Below the pieces are notes generated by a model that was given only the letters and a program-made list of their open reading frames with translations, ran no database searches and had not been told where the DNA came from. This document shows positions 1 through 11,700 of a stretch of 46,910 nt of DNA, one piece after another (the first letter of the stretch is position 1; each line of letters opens with the position of its first letter). The stretch spans positions 1 to 46,910 of the forward strand of contig JANQBS010000285.1 of NCBI GenBank assembly GCA_033085395.1, given 5' to 3'. This DNA comes from Xanthoparmelia taractica (taxonomy: Eukaryota; Ascomycota; Lecanoromycetes; Lecanorales; Parmeliaceae). The position numbers and the translations under genes are program-made.

Positions 1-166
1 AATAAATTTAATCTAAGATATGTGAAATAAAAATAAAAGTCTATGCCAAGGATTCTCAAGCTTCCTGCACACGCTAAAACACTTGTGTGACATCCCAAAA
101 CCATTACAAACCTGTTCTCCTTTTGCCTAACCTAAGCTCTGCCCATCCTCTCAGAAGGTGTACAAG

Positions 167-808
167 ATGGATATTCAGATCGCTCCCGAGACTCAAGTAG
201 CTCTAAAAGCGGATGCCACCATCCGATTCTTCTACAAGCTAAAGTTCAAGCTCGATTCCCGCCATTCCAAACCCGTCCTTGCCTGGGCAGAAAGCCGTGC
301 GAACGCAGCCAGTTGCGCAATCTTCAAGGCTATCGGACGAGAAGAAGAAGCAGCTAACGTCAAGATACAAATGATCATGGTCCACTTACTCCGCGTTGGC
401 CATTACGCACTCCTCTGCTTTGATCTTCTTTTGTCGCAGGACTGCTGCTACGACAACACGCCACTGGCTCAAATCCAGCAGCGGCCTATTCACGAGATTT
501 CAGAGAGGGGAAAAGCGTATATTGTTTGGAGAAGTAAGAGACTAGATGCGAAGGTCACTAAGCAGCTTACTTTTTGGCAAAGTGTTGATAAGGGACCGCT
601 GCCGTACTTTGTTGATGGTTTGAATCCGCCATTCTATGACGAGGGGGTACGGGTGGAGGGACCAGTAGATGCATACGACTCAGAGGAAGAGAATAAGTCG
701 GTGGAAGAGAATGGGTTAAAGAGTATGGGTACTCCAAAACAAGTTGAAGAGATGACGAATGAGCAGATGAAAGGGAAGCTGGAGATAGATAAGCAAAAAG
801 CGGGTTAA
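167..808 (+). CDS. Uncharacterised protein, 213 aa
   Basis: A single open frame of 213 codons begins at the ATG at 167 and ends at a TAA at 806-808. An upstream in-frame GTG at 158 is not a likely fungal start, so I chose the ATG. I recognise no family. The first two thirds (residues 1-140) read like a folded domain with mixed hydrophobic and charged stretches, including a hydrophobic helix-like segment around residues 70-90. The tail from about residue 165 is acidic and rich in Glu, Lys and Asn, and is probably disordered. There is no signal peptide or clear membrane segment. A pyrimidine-rich stretch just upstream (about 118-150) would suit a fungal promoter or leader. No function can be given. 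The main support is frame length and sensible composition. Confidence 0.55.
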   Translation: MDIQIAPETQVALKADATIRFFYKLKFKLDSRHSKPVLAWAESRANAASCAIFKAIGREEEAANVKIQMIMVHLLRVGHYALLCFDLLLSQDCCYDNTPLAQIQQRPIHEISERGKAYIVWRSKRLDAKVTKQLTFWQSVDKGPLPYFVDGLNPPFYDEGVRVEGPVDAYDSEEENKSVEENGLKSMGTPKQVEEMTNEQMKGKLEIDKQKAG

Positions 809-2095
809 CGCATGAATGGAGGAAAAGGAAATGGCTCTATAGTAAATGGCTGAGCGAAGGATGAGGCCGGCAGAGGATGGGTCAGGAGAGTATACATCAG
901 AATTGACCGGATATACTACTACTCTTAGCTTTCCCACGAAGGGAAGCAGAACAGTTCACCACTGCCTCTGCGGCGAATCATTCATGCTAACCCAAATGCT
1001 GGAGGGAATGGGATATTCGAGGAAGATGTTTCTAAGGAATTAGTTCGACTGATTAATGAGTAAGAAGACGATAATGATTGTGATTGAGGTGGGCTAGCTT
1101 TCAGTCAGGTGAGCATACCCCGCCTCTGTCAGAATCTGATGCAATTCACCGGTATGTTAGCGCCGAGAAGCTGCTGCAGACCCCTGGCTGATGTGGCCGA
1201 ATGCCACTTCATGCTTTCTTGTTTCCATTCCAACATGTCGTTGAACGGTAAGATCGTATGAATCCTCACCCAACTACCAAGTACTTAGAGCCCATCACTT
1301 CCTCCCTTCTCCCAAAACAGTGACAACCTTTCTCATTCCATTTCATTTGTCAATGAAGGCGGAAAATCAAGCCCCGAAAATCGGCGCCTGCAACGGTAGG
1401 TGGGGCTCGCGCTCGGAATCACGCCTCGTACGTAGAAAGTAACGCCCTCTCTCAGTGATCGATCCGGCGCCATGACCCGTATATCGTTGGTGTTGTTTCT
1501 GAGGTGGTTATGGACATTGGCATTATCGTGATATAACGTGAAAAGGGAGGGGGGCGCGGAGAGCGATCGCCATCTATGGATAGGCTGAGTAATCTATCAG
1601 AAGAACATAGCATTCGCAGAGCGCTTTCAAGAAGGATTTCCAAAGTATCAGGCGTATATCTATATATATCAATGACACAAACCCGTTAGAGTCAGCTTGA
1701 TAGAGAGGTGAAACGCTCGGTGTCTAAACGCCGTTTGCGAGGACGGAGGAGAGTAGTTAGGTAAGGGTACACAGGTAACCTAAGTTGTGCAAAGTGACTG
1801 CCATCCAATATGTAATGTTCTATGGTTTTTTGTTCTTCGGGGGCAGGGACACTTTCTTTCACGACTGACATGTTTTTTCATCTTTTCAGTTTTCTTTATT
1901 TCTCACCAGAACAGAAATCAGAAGACAGATCAAAAAAAGGAAGACCAGAAGAGATGAGAACAAGAAAATCCCTCTCTAGGCTGTGGTTGAATTCAGGGAT
2001 GCTACATGCAAGGATTTTATGCCTCAATATCCTAATCGGTCCTCACCAACTTTGGATGCTTAGACAAGGTTCCAAATACATGGAATTGCATACCC
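809..2095. other. Intergenic stretch, no supported gene
   Basis: I see no convincing gene here. A 65-codon frame at 846-1043 on the plus strand starts at an ATG right after the preceding gene, but has no recognisable features and could be chance. Several 60-95 codon frames on both strands show no domain. No tRNA or long repeat is visible. Confidence 0.4.
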
Positions 2096-2458
2096 TCAAA
2101 CGAAGGCGCTGATGACGCCTCCTCTCGCCCCGAAACTTTCTCCCCCACCCTCCGTATCCAACCCCCCAACATCCCTCATCATCCTCTCCCAAACCTCCCT
2201 CGCCGACGCCCCATGAATCCCCTCCGGAGACCTCACCATCTCTCGTTCCGCATCCACATACCTCTGGCAGATCTTCTTCTCCTTCTTCCAACGACACCCG
2301 ACGCAGACAGGGCGATCTTTCAGGAAAACTTTATTCATCAACTGCTCGTCCCATGCCGCGCAGGGAGGGCCGTTGGCAACGTAGTTCCCGCACGGAAGCA
2401 GAATATCATATTCGACCGTGTGGCCACATTTGACAACTCGGGCTTTGGCGATGCACAT
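2096..2458 (-). CDS. Small cysteine-rich protein, unknown, 120 aa
   Basis: A 120-codon minus-strand frame runs from a true ATG at 2458 to a TGA at 2096-2098. Near the N terminus it has MC, then a CGH triad, then CGxY, a PPC and a CVGC motif followed by a further Cys. This spacing of Cys and His resembles the small, apparently zinc-binding fungal proteins that begin MC...CGH, most of which are unnamed. The C-terminal third is Gly- and Glu-rich. No signal peptide is visible. A plus-strand frame of 128 codons covers the same bases (2213-2599), but its composition is less protein-like, so I prefer the minus frame. An additional upstream exon cannot be excluded. Family assignment is by pattern only. 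Confidence 0.42.
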   Translation of the reverse strand: MCIAKARVVKCGHTVEYDILLPCGNYVANGPPCAAWDEQLMNKVFLKDRPVCVGCRWKKEKKICQRYVDAEREMVRSPEGIHGASAREVWERMMRDVGGLDTEGGGESFGARGGVISAFV

Positions 2459-3073
2459 CTTGCTGTACGCAGTGCGCTACTTACTTTGAGAAATGAGTTT
2501 GCTCGGGCTTGCTTGGGACCGTTCAAGATGCAACACTTTGCTAATTTCAAAGATGGAGGAGGGCTCGTAATTCCAGGGCCATGGAGGAAAGTATCTTGAC
2601 TTGTAAAGCCCATTGATGTTTTCGAATGCCTTTGTCGAAACAAAGCACGTTGTTGTCACCGCGCATTGAGCGCAGCGTGTTCATGTTCAAGTTTCTTTAT
2701 TTCAATGTGTTCAGTTGAGCAGGTACAAAGGTGTTCTGATGAAGGGGATAACGCTATGAGCAAAGCCGTGATGAGACGGTAGACAGTAGCTTTGCTTATC
2801 TATCCAGCGTCTTTAGCACGTATATGAACAATTGGTCGACGAATTAGGCCAAGTTCACTTTGGCTATCGCACTTTCAACGTAATTACTTTTCCCCAGATA
2901 TACGAAAAGGGCATGCTTTTGATCATTCCGAACTTAAGTAGCTACCCGAGAAAAACAGGTGGTCACGTTGCAGCCTAGGCGCTCCTATAGTACATGGGTC
3001 TCTTACCTCGGTACCATGTCCGTAGACCTCAACCTCTCAGAGGGTTCGTGTCAAAGAAGAATTCGGAGCTCAT

Positions 3074-3487
3074 ATGCCGATCAAATGTGAGTTGGCACCC
3101 ATACCCGTCCAGATACCCCGCTTCGAAAACTCCACCTTTCTCACCCACGTACAGATATGCCCGCGCCTCCAGCACCTACCTCCAAACACTCCCAACGATC
3201 AAAAGCATCCATGCACGGCGCACACTCAAGTCAAGGACTGAGAGAAGTGGGTCGAAAGGTATGTATGGCAGATGGGATTATCTGCGTGCATTCCGGACTA
3301 CATCGATAACGAATTATTGAAACGAGCGAACTGGGCTCAACTAATTGACGTCTATTTCTCATTCTCGCCATTAATCGCATACGGTTGCATCTTTTGTGGC
3401 GGCTACTTGACTGGCTTTCTCAGTACGACCTTTATAGCAGTACGGTCCAAGCTACAGAGATGGCGGCGTCTTCAATACGCCCTCTAA
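3074..3487 (+). pseudogene. Possible broken ORF with internal TGA and one membrane segment
   Basis: A plus-strand frame from the ATG at 3074 to the TAA at 3485-3487 would give 137 codons but is interrupted by one TGA at 3239-3241. The frame resumes at once with a Trp- and charge-rich stretch, then a hydrophobic segment of about 30 residues (codons near 92-120) that would fit one membrane helix, and a basic tail. Alternatively the second half (from 3242) is a terminal exon whose upstream exons I cannot place; a donor-like GTGAGT at 3087 and an acceptor-like TACAG at 3154 exist, but joining them leads to a different frame. No family is recognised. Confidence 0.22.
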
Positions 3488-3520
3488 GCACTTTACACGA
3501 CCTAGATAATCCACTTCCCC

Positions 3521-5329
3521 CTACATGTCTCGGCTCCTGACCTTCAGATATCCTTTGTTAGCTTGATAAGTAATGTCATACGTCGCTTTGTGTGTAGCGA
3601 GAGCTTCCGGCACTCGCAAAAAATCGAATTTCCACACCAACATAACTGTCACGATTTGCATTTCAAGTTCCGCAAGCTTGCGGCCCCAGCAGGCCCGAAG
3701 TCCTCCTCCGAAGGCCAATTGCGGATACGTGGTCCCATCAAACTCGACCTCTCCGGTACTTTTCCGCACTAGCCAACGCTCCGGTTCAAACATTTCCAGA
3801 TCCTTGCTTCCGTTGCCCGGATACTGTCTTGGCACGTGCACCGGCTTTCCGTCGACGGATCTGAGAGTGGAGGGATCAGGGCCCTGGCAAACGAGAAGTA
3901 CAACGGTACCTTTTGGGATTCGGCAACCCAGGAGCTCGGTGTCGCGAGTAGCGTCGCGTGGGACAAGCATGGCTTGGCGGAGTCTCAACATCTCTTCTAT
4001 CACGGCTCTCAGATAGGGAAGCTCCTTCAACGATTGAACGACTTCATCGGCAGTGGGCAATCGCTTCTCCCGGGCTGCTTCAGCGCAGACCGCCTGTACT
4101 TCCTCACGGAGTTTGGCTTGTACAATGGGATAATCGGCCAAATAATTCAGAATCCAGACTATGGAGGCACTTGTGGTGTGCTGACCTGCAACGAGGGCTC
4201 CAAACGTCTGTATGCAGAGAGGCATAGGTTAGTGAGAGTCTCAAGGGTCGAACATCATCAAGGAGAGAAAACTTTGAGTCCCTACCTCATCCACCATAAC
4301 TTGCTTGCCATATTTCGGTTTACGACCCGTCTTAATGGCCGCTTTTCCCTCCCGCCATACAATATGATCAATTCCTGACTTGATCTTCGGCTCCTCACTT
4401 CCCTGTGTGCGCTGAACGGCGCGAGCAAGCAACTGGCGGACAAAGTTGTCTTTGCTTGCAAAGTACCTGCGAAAGTGTAGAGACACGTAGCGGGTCCACC
4501 AGGCCGCAAGCGCTGGAGGCCATGGAGTCGTGTAGAGAGAGACTATCTTATGAGTGATATGAATGTGTCCCTCGCAAAAATCGTGTAGCTTGGCCCGGGG
4601 AAAGATGATTTCACTATCGTCGCCTATGGCGAGCTTTGACCCATCGAGCTGTTCAACATGCTGTGTCTCGCGGGAGAGAATTGAGTCGGTCATATCGTCG
4701 CCGAAGTAGAAGGCCAAGATGATATCGATGCTAAGTCCTTTCACGTCTCTAATCATATCAAAAGCCCTGCCATTCGCCAATCGATTTTTGCCATCCCAGA
4801 GCACGATGAGCCTCTGGGTTGCCAGCTCGATAGCAGGGTTTGCAACGCCATTCAAATACTGCGGGGTGAGAAGGTCTTTCGACCAATGGCGAGCAAGCTT
4901 CCAATCCTCTGTTGTCTTCATGTTCAGATGGAAGTCACCAAATAGAGGGAAGCGCTTAGTGATATAGGACGATCGGTCGAAGTCGCTCTGCCCCGGTAGA
5001 ATATTTCGAGCCTCGTCAACATCTGCGACTAGAACAATAGGATTTTGGAAGAAGTTAGGGCCCATGAATGCTTGGCATATGGGCGTCTTAAGTTTCGCGA
5101 GCTGCTTGCTGCACCATGCGGCTAATCCATCTGGATCAGATCTGAGGGCCGGCATGTCGCCCAGTAGTTTCTTGGTAGCCGCTCGATCATATGGGATACC
5201 TCGAAGCGGTTTGGGAAGCAGAACCCATCTACAGAGTGTGCAAATCCCGGTCAAAATAAGGGCTATCAAGAAAAAGGTCGGTGAAACAAGACCAGAGATA
5301 GTCGATGTGGTTGTCTCCAAAGAAGACAT
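3521..5329 (-). CDS. Cytochrome P450 monooxygenase, 576 aa
   Basis: Haem-thiolate monooxygenase, probably a tailoring enzyme for the adjacent polyketide synthase. Two exons on minus: 5329-4286 and 4207-3521, joined in phase 0 across a 78 bp intron (4285-4208) with donor GTAGGG, a CTAAC branch site and acceptor ACAG. I start at the ATG at 5329; the frame is open a few codons upstream but without another ATG. Residues about 18-40 form an N-terminal membrane anchor followed by a Pro-containing hinge, as in ER P450s. The I-helix motif AGQHTT lies at residues 355-360, with His where most P450s have Asp or Glu; CYP51 enzymes share this. ExxR is at about 420-423, FEPERW near 488, and the haem loop FGGGLRACWG places the Cys ligand at about 521. 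No stop or frameshift is seen. CYP family number and substrate cannot be told from sequence alone. Confidence 0.9.
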
Positions 5330-5732
5330 GATGAGAATTGAACGCAATATTCAGTTGAATTTCTTCATCTCAGAAGCGCAGGGGAATCGTTCGATCCTTT
5401 TTAACATCAACAAGGGTCCAAAGAAACTTCCCTTTTCTCGACCTAGCTCAAACACGGCAGACGTTCAATAGTTCCTCCGAAAGATAACGGCCGTAAAACC
5501 TAGGGCGGACGTGCATGAAGATCCGCATACGAGAATCGCGGAGGTTGATCTTGGCTGATTGTTGGGAGTTTAGGGGCCTCTCAAAAATAGGGAGTTCTTT
5601 AGACCACTTTCAAAGAAAGTTTCAACGTTTTTGTCTGTTCCGTTCTCATTCTTTTTCGGATAACATCCCATCATATTCCATGATAGATCAATACCTACTC
5701 TTCACAGCCCCTTTTGTCTGCTACAGCACAAC
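5330..5732. promoter_or_regulatory. Bidirectional P450/PKS promoter region
   Basis: The P450 (minus) and PKS (plus) start codons face away from each other across 403 bp, so their promoters must lie here. Triplets CCG (5477-5479) and CGG (5488-5490, followed by another CCG) are spaced as in sites bound by fungal Zn2Cys6 regulators. That reading is weak because such triplets are common. No Zn2Cys6 gene is in the window. Confidence 0.5.
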
Positions 5733-8700
5733 ATGACGTCTCAGCAAACTCAGGTGTCCGAGCCTATCGCTATCGTTGGCATAGGTAAGCCATTGTATTC
5801 TTTCAAGCTCGAAAGTGGTTAATTCGAACCAGGCTGCCGCATGCCGGGCGGTGTCCGCAACGTACCCAGCCTTTGGGAATTTCTCAGAGAGCAGAAAGAC
5901 GTGCACATGGAGTTCGCCGAGCCGCGATTCTCAGCAAAGGGTTTCTATCACCCTAATACCGATCGTCCCGGAACCGCGGTGGCCAGCCACGGGTTCCTTT
6001 TGGATGAGGATCCACTGCTATTTGACCCTGCCTTCTTCGGAATCACAGATGCCGAAGTGGAAACTTTAGACGCGGCGCAACGCAAGCTTCTTGAATGTAC
6101 ATATGAAGCCTTCGAGAGTGCGGGAGATCCATTGGAGAGTGTTTCAGGCTCCCGGACTGGTGTGTTTGTTGGTGACATCTGTTTCGACAATTATGTGACA
6201 CAGACACGCGACTGGGAGTATAGCGGCAAGTATTCGGCCACAGGGTCATTTCCAAACATGCTCGCCAACCGGCTCCATTATGTCTTCAACCTCAAGGGAC
6301 CAAGCACCCTCATTAACAGTGCGTGCACATCGGCCATGTATGCGCTTCATCTGGCCATCATCTCGATGCGTAACGGTGACTGTGACTCAGCTATCGTGGC
6401 CGGGTCGAACTGGATCATGGATCCGAGTTGTCACATTGCAATGGGGAAGCTGGGTGCTCTGTCTGCCACCTCAAGGAGCCATACCTTCGATGCATCAGCT
6501 GACGGTTACGCTCGTGGTGAAGGCTTTGCCGCGCTTTATTTGAAGACGTCCTCACGGGCAATTCAAGACGCGTCCCCGATACGTGCTCTGATTATGGGCA
6601 CTGCTATCAATGCTAATGGTCGCACAAAAGGCATTACAAACCCGAGTGGCCCTGCACAAGAAATTGTCATTCGAGAGACGTAAGTTCTTCCAACGTGATC
6701 TCTCGTGAATCGTTACTGAGAATACCATAGCTACAAAAGCGCGGGCGTTGATCCTTCGGAAACGACGCTACTCGAGTGTCATGGAACCGGCACGCGCGTT
6801 GGCGATCCGACCGAAGTAATGGCTGCTGGCAATGTGTTTGGGCTTGGGAGGCCCACCGCATTCGGAGACCGTTTGGTCGTTGGGTCAGTCAAATCCAACA
6901 TGGGTCATCTGGAGGGTGCGTGCGCACTTCCTGGCATTCTCAAGGTCGTGGCTGCACTTGAGGCGGGCGAGATTCCCCCTACGCTTGGTTTTAAATCGCC
7001 CAACCTCCGCATTGACTTCGACAAGGCAAAAGCTCGAGTGAACACAGATGTTGAGCCTTGGCCTAAAAATAGACTCAAGCGAGCCAGCGTCACGTCAGCT
7101 GGCTTCGGTGGCACCAATGGACACTGCGTTATTGACCATGTCCACAATGTCATGCCGCTTTATCTCAAGCCTGGCATCGTCAGCCAGCGCATGAAGGAAC
7201 TGAGCGGGACTCACGGACATGCAACGAACGGAATCAGTGGACACGCAACAAACGGGGCCAACGGACAATCATGGAATGGAATCGACCGATATGGAGCAAA
7301 CGAAACCGAACATGAGCTTCAGCATTGTCCCGTGACAGATGCACAAAACATGATCATGAAGCCTGACGCGGGTACTCGCCAACTGGTTGCCCTCCCCTTC
7401 TCAGCGCATAACCAAGCGTCTCTTAAGGCGAACATGAATGCTTTGTTCCAAGTTATCCACCGGCACTCGATGGCCGACGTGGCCTACACTCTCGCGGCCA
7501 AGCGCTCGCGCTTCACCCAGCGAGCTTTCTGTATCGTCGACAAGGATCAGGTTGTACAGGCTGAGCTAGGTCAGGATGCGAAAGTCTTCTCTTCGTTGCA
7601 ACCCGTTCACGTTGGCTTCGCTTTCACCGGTCAAGGTGCCCAGTGGCACGCCATGGGTGCTGGACTTTTCGAGTACGCTGTGTTCCGCAATACCATTTCA
7701 TATCTAGACGGTATTCTCGGTATATTTCCGCATCCTGTCTCGTGGAAGATAGCTGATGTGCTTTCCGGAAAATGTGAGACGGATTTGGTACAGGTGCCCG
7801 CAGTCTCGCAAACAGTCTGTACGGCGCTTCAGATCGGTCTTGTTGATCTTCTGGCTTCGTGGTCGGTTCGGCCAGCAGGCACTGTGGGGCATTCATCAGG
7901 TGAGATGGCGGCGGCGTATGCGGCAGGACGTATCACTGCCGCTGAAGCTATCACGGCTGCATACTATCGCGGCTAGATGGTGTCTTTCAACAAGCAGGAA
8001 GGCGCTATGTTGGCGGTAGGTTTGGGCCTTGACCAGGGAGCTAAATATATACAGGAAGCCGGCCTTGGAGAAAAAGTCAAGATTGCTGCTATAAACTCTC
8101 CAGGCAGCATCACCATGTCTGGTGACGCTGAAGCCATCGAAGAGCTATCTGCAAAAATGAGTCAGGAAGCCATCTTTAACAGAATACTCCGGACTGGTGG
8201 GCTCGCCTATCACTCGCACCACATGCTCCCCCTAGGCCACGCCTACACTGAGGCAATCGATGGCGGAAAGAAGAGTCTCGAGAAAAATGGTATCCATGAC
8301 GAGAACCAGAAGTATCCAAGTATTCCTTGGTTTTCGTCTGTTACATCTAGTAAGGCCATGATCATGCCCGGACAGCGAGTGCCGACATCTTATTGGAGAG
8401 CGAATCTAGAATCTCCAGTACGCTTTACTGAGGCGCTATTGAACCTGCTGAAGTTACAGGGCTCGGAAATTGGCGCTGTGATTGAAATTGGTCCTCATCC
8501 TGCACTGAAGAGCCCCGTGGTGCAGATCATAAAGGCATTGGGAAAGACTGTACCACATCTCGCATCGTTAAAGAGAGCTGAGGATGGCCGAAGGTCCTTG
8601 CTCGAACTTGCCGGGACACTTTTTGCCCTCAACGCCAATGTCGACTTGGTGGCGGTCAATGCCGTAGATGAGCAAATCCGCGGGAAACTGGCGCATGGCA

Positions 8701-11700
8701 GCACAGCTATCGACTTGCCACCATATCAGTATACCTATGGACCGATCAAATACCATGAAAGCCGGCTGAGCAAAGAATATCGCCTTCGTAAAGTCCTCCG
8801 TCATGATTTGCTTGGATCTAAGATAACAGGCACTACCAGGCTGCGCCCACAATGGCGCCAAATGCTCCGTCTGAAAGATTTACCCTGGCTGGACGATCAC
8901 CGCGTTCCACCCCATGTCCTACACCCTGGTGCGGCGCATATCGTCATGGCTATGTTGGCTGCTGAGCAAGCTTATAACGAGTTTCCGGGCGCGCTCCCAA
9001 TTACGAGCATTACGCTCCGTAATGTTTCAATCAAAAAGACCCTGGTGGTTCCAGAAGACGATCACGGCATTGAGATTGTCCTCAGCATGGAGCTTGAGGA
9101 TGGAGCAACTGCTAAGTCGCCGGTTTGGGCCTCTTTCTCCACCTCCTCTGTCGTCCGCGACACGGAGCAGTGGACTGAGCACTGTTCCGGCCTCGCCAAA
9201 GTTGAAGTTGCTGCATTCGAACAAGGTTCTCCAATCGACACGACCATGGACGGGCGAATTGTGGATGCAGAAACCTGGTACAAACGCTTTGCCGAAATGG
9301 GCCTTCAATTTGGTCCATCGTTCCAGGGCTACTCAGACACTCGCGCGGATCCGGTCAAGAACGTGGCCTCGGCCAAGTTGGCCTTGAACACAACGGCAGG
9401 CATGTTTCCCGGCGGAGAGTCGGACTATCCTATTCACCCGGCTTCCCTTGATCTCGTCATTCGCCTTGGACTCATGGCCTGCAACGGCGGCCAGGCTGAA
9501 ACAGGTAGTGTCCAGCTTCCCATCCATCTAGACCAAATGCAGCTCAAGTCCGGTGGCCTGCATGGTCTACAATGGGCCACTGGTCTCGCGCGGGGTGAAC
9601 TACGTGGTCTTCGTGGTGCTTATGCTCAGCTGCAGATGTTGAATGAGAAGGGCGATGTCATCCTGGACGTGGACAACATGCGCTTTATCGACCTAGCCAA
9701 TGAACAGCAATCGTCATCTGCTGTGGATCAGGCAAGGAAAGCCTATTCAAGCCCTTTCAACCGACTTGTCTGGAGGCCCGATATCCGAACTTTGAGAAAG
9801 GAGCAATCAAGTGCTGTGTTCTGTGCCTCCGAGGATAAAACTGGGGCGTTCCCTCAGCTCTCCAATATATTCGACCTAATGGGCCACGCCAATCCTAATC
9901 TCCGGGTCATACAGCTCAGAGTCAGCAATGACCTGGGCGCAAGTCAGACGGTCTTGAAGACACTTGTCGGTTCCAACGGGATCAAGCGCTACCGGGAATA
10001 CCTCATGACCGACATCTCGCAGGATCTGCTTACGCCTTCAAGATCTGAGTTCCGCGATATCAATTATTCCGTCCTAGATATTGAGAAATATCCGTTAGAG
10101 CAAGGCTTTCAGCCTATTTACGATATCGTCTTGTCGGTCAATGCCGTTTCTGCCTCTCCAAGCATGCAAAAAGCCCTAAAGAACTGTGAAAAACTTCTCA
10201 GACCAGGTGGGAAGCTTGTACTGCTCGAGCCCACTGAGAGAGACTGGGATGAAGCCATGCTCAAAGCCGGTTTTAAATCCGGTGCCGAGCTAGTGGTGAA
10301 TGAGCATGACTTTACCCTCATAATGGGTACTCGGTGCGATACAGAGATGCAGCCTGAAGGAAGAAGCCCAGTGGTAAACCTTCTCCACGATGCCAAAGGA
10401 GCACCAGCACTGCTCAATCACCTAGCCCAGGAATTTGAACGACGTGGACTGTCGACGAAGACTATCCGATTCGACGATGCTCGGGACGCCTTGCTGCCCA
10501 ATTCCCGCGTGGTAGCGTTTTTGGATGGAGAAAATCTTCTGCTCAGCGCGGACCAGCATCGTATCGGGCTATTTCAACATCTTGCCACGACTACCACCAG
10601 TATGATCTGGCTTACATCATGTTGCATTGTCAAGGGCCGTAATCCAGACGGGGCCTTCGTATCGGGCCTGTTGCGGACATTGGGCTCCGAGAATCCGGCT
10701 GGCCATTTCCTTTCGGTTGATATAGATGCTTAAGATTTTCATTTGTCTGACAAAGAGCTTGGAGAGCTAGCGCACTGCCTTGTTGAGAAAGAGCTCGCTC
10801 TGCATCCAGAAAACGGTGACAACGAGGTGAACCGTGAATATGTCTGGCAAGATGGCTGTTTGTGGGTTAGCCGGATCGTGCCGGATGGTAAGCTTCAGGG
10901 ATACGCCGAGGCGGTAACCACCCCAGATGACCACGAACTGGAGATGGTGCCGTTGAGCACTCAAGGCCCAGTGCGGGCAGCGTTCGGGACAGCGGGCATT
11001 CTCACCTCCCTTTATTTCCGGCCATATCTGGAACTCTTGCAACCTCTGCCGCAAGATTGGATCGAGGTTAAAGTGCTGGCCGTCGGGCTGAACTGGAAGG
11101 ATTTGGGTCTTTGTACGGGCCGATTCGATCAGAATAACCTCTCAAACGAGTATTGCGGCATCGTAACCAAGCGAGGACCCGACGTAAGCCATGTTAGGGT
11201 TGGCGACCGCGTCTATGGCATGGGCAAAGGCCACTTCGGAAACTATACCCATGTCCCAGCAGCACTCACGCATAAGCTTCGACCCGACGTAGATACCGTC
11301 GAGGCCGCTACCATGCCGTTAGTCTATATGACGGCAGTGTATGCCTTTGAGCATGTCACTCGACTCAGAAAGGGCCAGAAGTTGCTGATTCAGTCCGCCT
11401 CTGGCGGCCTCGGGCTTGCAGCCATCCAGCTTGCGCGTGCAAAAGGAGCCGAAATTTTTGTCACCGCTGGTACTGCAGAAAAGACTCGCTACTTGACCGA
11501 ACAGATGGGAATTCCCCTTACTCACGTATTTTCCTCGCGCGATTTCACAGATCTCAAGCGCATGATCCGCGCAACACGGAATGGTGGATTTGACGTAATC
11601 CTCAGCAACTCACAGGGGAATATGCTTTATGAGTCCATCAAGGCACTGGCGCCCCTGGGCCATCTGATTGATATCGGCCGTTTGGATGTCATGGCTTCCA

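Noticed and set aside
2213..2599. 128-codon plus-strand frame over the small Cys-rich gene
   Set aside because: It overlaps the minus-strand frame with its ordered Cys/His pattern, and its own composition shows no domain.
7977..10733. Treating the middle PKS block as an independent 918-aa protein
   Set aside because: It starts inside the acyltransferase, halfway through a fold, and is in the same frame as its neighbours; it is part of one interrupted synthase.
7974..10733. Genetic-code change (TAA/TAG read as an amino acid)
   Set aside because: Other genes in the window, such as MAK16 and the formin, end at TAA exactly where their families end, so stops act normally.
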